64,000 nucleotides of DNA. Source: Chitinophagaceae bacterium (GTDB taxonomy: Bacteria; Bacteroidota; Bacteroidia; Chitinophagales; Chitinophagaceae). Positions 60,259-64,000 of the stretch are shown one piece after another. Made by a program: the position numbers and the translations under genes. Location: the NCBI GenBank assembly GCA_947375185.1, contig CANCEU010000003.1, forward strand, positions 20,528-84,527, in the 5' to 3' direction. The notes beneath the pieces were generated by a model. The model had not been told where the DNA came from. It did not search any database and was given only the letters and a program-made list of their open reading frames with translations. Within the stretch, counting starts at the first letter, position 1; the number at the start of each line of letters is the position of its first letter.

Positions 60259-61545
60259 CTAAGGCTTGAATTCATAGCCAATATCTTTTCTAAAATACAT
60301 CCCTTCAAAGTGGATCTTAGAAAGTGCTTTTTGAGCATTTTCAACGGCATCCTGTAGCTGCTCCCCTTGTGCAGTTGTAGTTAGTACGCGCCCTCCATTA
60401 GTCACAATGGAATTTTCATTAAATGTAGTCCCAGCTTGAAATACAAGGGCTCCCGGAATGGTTGCAGCATCGGCTAATCCATGGATGGTAAAGCCTTTTT
60501 TATAGTCACCTGGATAACCGCCACTTACGGCCATAACGGTTGCAAATGAAGCAGCATGATATTCAATATTTACATCTTCTAAAGTGCCATTGTCGGCGGC
60601 AGCTAGCAAACTCACTAAATCAGTTTGTAAACGGGGTAGTATTACCTCGGTTTCAGGATCCCCCAACCGGCAATTGTACTCAATTACATAGGGTTCTCCA
60701 CCGCAGTTCATTAAGCCAAAAAACACAAATCCTTTGTATACTAGGTTTTCAGACTGAATGCCTTTAATGGTAGGTTTAATAATGCGTTCTTCCACCTTTT
60801 GCATAAAGGCATTGTCCATAAAAGGAACAGGGCTTACGCAACCCATTCCACCCGTATTTAGGCCGGTATCCCCTTCTCCAATTCGTTTGTAATCCTTGGC
60901 ATGACCAATGATTTGGTAAGTAAACCCATCGGTAAGTGCAAAAACACTCACTTCAATTCCATCTAAAAACTGCTCTATCACTACTTTTGCGCTAGCTTCT
61001 CCGAACTGTTTGTTTTGGATCATTTCTTCAAAACTTGTTAACGCTTCATCGTGTGTAAAGGCAATGATAACCCCCTTGCCGGCTGCTAATCCATCAGCCT
61101 TTAAAACAATTGGCAGGGTATGGGCTTTGATATATTCAATTCCTTGATCATAATTTTCAAGCGTAAATTCAGCATAGGAAGCAGTAGGAATATGGTGCCT
61201 TTGCATAAAGTGCTTGCTAAAAGCTTTACTTCCTTCCAATTGAGCTGCCTCGGCTGATGGACCAATCACATTTACATGTTTTGTATCCTCGTCGTTCGAA
61301 AAATAATCATATATGCCATTTACTAAGGGATCCTCTGGGCCAACAACAATCAAGTCAATCCCATTTTCCAAAACGCATTTTTTTAATCCTACAAAGTCAT
61401 TTACTTGAATAGCAACATTGGTTCCAATGCTTGCTGTGCCTGGATTTCCTGGCGCAATAAACAAATTATCACAGTGATGACTTTGTGCCATTTTCCATGC
61501 TAGTGCATGCTCTCTTCCACCACCGCCAATGAGTAAAATATTCAT
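60259..61545 (-). CDS. purD: Phosphoribosylamine-glycine ligase
   Basis: ATP-grasp enzyme for the second step of de novo purine synthesis. 428 residues. Opening MNILLIGGGGREHALAWKM, the ATP-binding KADGLAAGKGVIIAF, GDTGLNTGGMGCVSPVPF and EYNCRLGDPETEVILPRL are diagnostic. TACTTTCG on the reverse strand near 61580 is a one-mismatch -7 box. Divergent from the POT transporter and followed by mreB on the same strand with a 107-base gap. Confidence 0.97.
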   Translation of the reverse strand: MNILLIGGGGREHALAWKMAQSHHCDNLFIAPGNPGTASIGTNVAIQVNDFVGLKKCVLENGIDLIVVGPEDPLVNGIYDYFSNDEDTKHVNVIGPSAEAAQLEGSKAFSKHFMQRHHIPTASYAEFTLENYDQGIEYIKAHTLPIVLKADGLAAGKGVIIAFTHDEALTSFEEMIQNKQFGEASAKVVIEQFLDGIEVSVFALTDGFTYQIIGHAKDYKRIGEGDTGLNTGGMGCVSPVPFMDNAFMQKVEERIIKPTIKGIQSENLVYKGFVFFGLMNCGGEPYVIEYNCRLGDPETEVILPRLQTDLVSLLAAADNGTLEDVNIEYHAASFATVMAVSGGYPGDYKKGFTIHGLADAATIPGALVFQAGTTFNENSIVTNGGRVLTTTAQGEQLQDAVENAQKALSKIHFEGMYFRKDIGYEFKP

Positions 61546-61624
61546 ATATAAAGGTTTGCAGCACGAAAGTAAAAATTATTGAAGGGATTTTATTAATTTG
61601 GGTCAATTAAATAAACAATTGTAT

Positions 61625-63127
61625 ATGTCAACTACAACGCAAAAACACCCAAAAGGCTTATATGTCCTGTTTGCAACGGAAATGTGGGAGCGTTTCAACT
61701 ACTATGGCATGCGTGCTATTTTGGTATTATTTTTAACAAAGGCATTGCTTTTTGATAAAATTTTTGCCTCACAAGTATATGGGAGCTACACCGGACTTAT
61801 CTATTTAACACCGTTATTAGGTGGTTATATCGCAGATAGATATTGGGGGAATAATAAATCTATAATAGCGGGAGGACTTGTAATGGCCATTGGAGAATTT
61901 GTGTTGTTTTTTTGCGGTCATTTTTACGATACGCCAGCTTTAGCAACTCCTTTATTTTATATTGGATTAGGCTGTATGATTGCTGGTAATGGATTTTTCA
62001 AACCAAATATTTCGAGCATGGTTGGGCAGTTGTATCCAAAAGGAGATTCTAAAATTGACGCTGCATACACTATTTTTTATATGGGCATTAACACTGGTGG
62101 AGCATTGGGACCAATTGTTTGTGGCTTGTTTGGAGACACTGGGAAAAATGGAGATTTTAAATGGGCGTTTTTTGCTGGTGGAGTTGCAATGATTTTGAGT
62201 GTGATTACTCAAATGGTATTTCAGAAAAAATATTTAGTGAATTCGGAAGGTCAGGAAATTGGGCTTGCACCTAAAGACGCTCCTAAGTTTTTTCAAAAAT
62301 TGCCAGTGATGGTTGGATTTTTATTTTTAATCTCATTGGTAACAATCGCATTGGTTTATATAGACATTATGGTTGTTAGTTATTTGTTTTGGTTATTACT
62401 TGCATGTATTTTATTTATTGCATTTATTATATTTTCAGATTCGTCTTTAGATTTGCTGCAAAAGAAAAAAGTAGCTGTATTATTTACCGTCTCCTTTTTT
62501 GTAATATTTTTTTGGAGTGCATTTGAACAAGCAGGTGCTTCGCTTACTTATTTTGCTTCAGAAAATACACAGAGAAATTTAGGATTCTTTGAAGTGCCAA
62601 CAAGTTTTTTCCAATCCTTGAATTCCATTTTTGTTGTGACCCTTGCACCATTGGTTGCTTGGATTTGGATTAAGCTTGGTAAAATAAATAAGGAACCTTC
62701 ATCGCCTTTTAAAATGGCAATGGGTTTAATGCTTTTAGCACTAGGATATTTATGGATTGCAACGGGTGTGAATGGAGTAGGTGCTGGAATAAAAGTAAGC
62801 ATGATTTGGTTAATCGGAATGTATATGATGCATACTTTTGGTGAACTTTGCCTTTCGCCAATTGGCTTGTCTTTATTTAATAAATTAGCGCCTATTAAAT
62901 TCGCTTCTTTGCTAATGGCAGTATGGTTTACAGCGAATGCCTTTGCCAATAAATTAGCAGGCGTGTTTAGTGCATTGTATCCTGAAAATGGTAAAATCAC
63001 TTCATTTGCTGGCTATCAAATTGGCAACCTTCATGAGTTCTTTATGTTCTTTGTATTCATGGCGGGAATTGCAGCAATTATTTTGTTTTTCTTGTCAAGT
63101 AAGTTGAAAAAATTAATGGAAAACTAA
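61625..63127 (+). CDS. POT family proton-dependent di-/tripeptide transporter
   Basis: 500 residues with about 12-14 membrane helices. The family motif ExxER appears in FATEMWERFNYYGMRAILV, and GLIYLTPLLGGYIADRYWG and GNGFFKPNISSMVGQLY are the other PTR2 signatures. Imports short peptides with protons. The TTG at 61598 is rejected: it overlaps TTAATTTG, a one-mismatch -7 box, whereas ATG 61625 (MSTTTQKHPKGLYVLF) matches the usual N-terminus. Convergent with acs through a shared terminator. Confidence 0.94.
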   Translation: MSTTTQKHPKGLYVLFATEMWERFNYYGMRAILVLFLTKALLFDKIFASQVYGSYTGLIYLTPLLGGYIADRYWGNNKSIIAGGLVMAIGEFVLFFCGHFYDTPALATPLFYIGLGCMIAGNGFFKPNISSMVGQLYPKGDSKIDAAYTIFYMGINTGGALGPIVCGLFGDTGKNGDFKWAFFAGGVAMILSVITQMVFQKKYLVNSEGQEIGLAPKDAPKFFQKLPVMVGFLFLISLVTIALVYIDIMVVSYLFWLLLACILFIAFIIFSDSSLDLLQKKKVAVLFTVSFFVIFFWSAFEQAGASLTYFASENTQRNLGFFEVPTSFFQSLNSIFVVTLAPLVAWIWIKLGKINKEPSSPFKMAMGLMLLALGYLWIATGVNGVGAGIKVSMIWLIGMYMMHTFGELCLSPIGLSLFNKLAPIKFASLLMAVWFTANAFANKLAGVFSALYPENGKITSFAGYQIGNLHEFFMFFVFMAGIAAIILFFLSSKLKKLMEN

Positions 63128-63145
63128 TTCCTGAAATTGCTTTAT

Positions 63146-63183
63146 AAAAAAAGTCCCGTTGAAATCATCAGCGGGACTTTTTT
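63146..63183. terminator. Bidirectional terminator between the POT and acs genes
   Basis: Stem of AAAAAAGTCCCG / CGGGACTTTTTT with a 13-base loop, A-run on the left and T-run on the right, lying between two convergent genes. Confidence 0.93.
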
Positions 63184-63202
63184 ATTTTTCAGCCTATTAT
63201 AA

Positions 63203-64000
63203 TTACAACATGCCTTTTACAATTTCATCTACCACGCCAGGATCTAATAAGGTTGAAGTATCTCCAAGGCTACCAGTTTCGCCTTCAGCTACTTTTCGCA
63301 AAATACGACGCATAATTTTTCCAGATCTTGTTTTAGGTAAACCTGAAACAAATTGAATTTTATCTGGTTTTGCAATAGGGCCAATAATGCGCGTAACCGT
63401 TTGTAAAATATCCTTACGTACCATGTCGCCAGTACCATGGGTGTCTTGGCCATGTGAGCCAGTATAAATTACATAAGCATAAATACCTTGTCCTTTAATA
63501 TCATGCGGGTAACCAACAACAGCGCTTTCTACAACACCTGCGTGCATGTTTATTGCGTTTTCTACTTCGGCTGTACCAATTCGGTGTCCACTTACATTTA
63601 ATACATCATCTACGCGCCCTGTAATTCTAAATTGCCCTTCTTCATTTCTTAATGCACCATCACCAGTGAAATATAAATTTTCATAAGTTGCAAAATAGTT
63701 AGTTCGGCATCTTTCATGATCACCATATGTGGTACGTAGTGTTGCAGGCCAAGGTTGTGTAATACATAAATTACCTCGGTATAAGCCATCTTCTTTTTCA
63801 GTCACTTCATTGCCTTTATCATCTACTAAAATGGCTTTTACCCCAGGCATTGGGTAGGTTGCCCAGCCTGGTTTTCCAGGTGTGATCCCTGCCATATTTG
63901 ATATCATTACACCACCTGTTTCGGTTTGCCACCAGGTATCTACAATAGGGCATTTCTTTTTACCAATATGCTCATCATACCAATGCCAAGCTTCTTCATT
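63203..64000 (-). CDS. acs: Acetyl-CoA synthetase, C-terminal part (5' end beyond the window)
   Basis: The reading frame is open from base 64000 to the stop at 63203-63205, 265 codons of a protein normally about 640-650 long. Visible are the adenylation segment [48 protein letters not shown] and the acetylatable lysine motif [15 protein letters not shown]. Acs activates acetate to acetyl-CoA via acetyl-AMP, and lysine acetylation at that motif inhibits relatives. An internal ATG at 63907 is not the start, because the homologous sequence continues upstream to the edge. Confidence 0.95.
   Translation of the reverse strand, partial: NEEAWHWYDEHIGKKKCPIVDTWWQTETGGVMISNMAGITPGKPGWATYPMPGVKAILVDDKGNEVTEKEDGLYRGNLCITQPWPATLRTTYGDHERCRTNYFATYENLYFTGDGALRNEEGQFRITGRVDDVLNVSGHRIGTAEVENAINMHAGVVESAVVGYPHDIKGQGIYAYVIYTGSHGQDTHGTGDMVRKDILQTVTRIIGPIAKPDKIQFVSGLPKTRSGKIMRRILRKVAEGETGSLGDTSTLLDPGVVDEIVKGML

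Noticed and set aside
62548-63000. 150-codon ORF on the reverse strand within the POT transporter gene
   Set aside because: Antisense to conserved membrane helices; no domain or start signals.
1-64000. tRNA, rRNA, CRISPR, insertion sequences, prophage or defence islands
   Set aside because: No repeat-spacer pattern, transposase, integrase, or recognisable RNA gene was seen; gaps are short and genes are core functions.

Overview
The window is AT-rich, gene-dense chromosome from a member of the phylum Bacteroidota, most likely class Chitinophagia (order-level assignment is inference). Pointers are the promoter signature TAnnTTTG in front of many genes, weak Shine-Dalgarno signals, PorZ of the type IX secretion system, the Bacteroidota-type carbamoyltransferase ArgF', the long IspG with an inserted domain, and the futalosine menaquinone enzyme MqnC. 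I see no rRNA, tRNA, CRISPR array, phage or insertion sequence; nearly all of it is core genome.

Left part (1-12.9 kb): the 3'-truncated mqnC, a two-subunit M16 peptidase pair (one active, one inactive), a padR-PspC envelope-stress pair with a clear operator, gcvT, a short tail-less SSB, a ComB-like phosphatase and a SNF2 helicase with two SWIM zinc fingers. Middle (13.3-21.9 kb): a complete linear arginine operon, GNAT acyltransferase-argG-argC-argD-argF'-argB-argE-argH, preceded by about 375 bases that carry a structured leader RNA with mutually exclusive stems and a 39-codon ORF ending near tandem Arg codons. This is the strongest candidate for an undescribed regulatory system in the window.

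21.9-36 kb: an exported FKBP, a lipoprotein with the class D beta-lactamase fold but without its catalytic residues, ispG, a lipid A acyltransferase, a cysteine-free ArsR/tandem-rhodanese operon, tsaB, ridA, a sugar mutarotase homologue, and a porZ operon whose first gene is a GH3-serine hydrolase fusion. 36-50 kb: a DegT-type aminotransferase, rpoN, a divergent PAP2-like membrane protein, an MMPL/RND exporter, a thioredoxin lipoprotein, gatB, a plug-motif/PDZ protein, alaS and an M23 peptidase.

50-64 kb: an AlkA-type glycosylase, ppc, the rod-shape operon mreB-mreC-mreD-mrdA-rodA with a metallo-beta-lactamase-fold gene at its end, purD, a POT peptide transporter and the 3' part of acs. Several apparent TTG start codons lie inside TAnnTTTG promoter boxes; I moved those starts downstream. 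For comB and gatB the box sits four bases from the ATG, which implies leaderless mRNAs. All functional calls rest on reading motifs by eye, without database searches.
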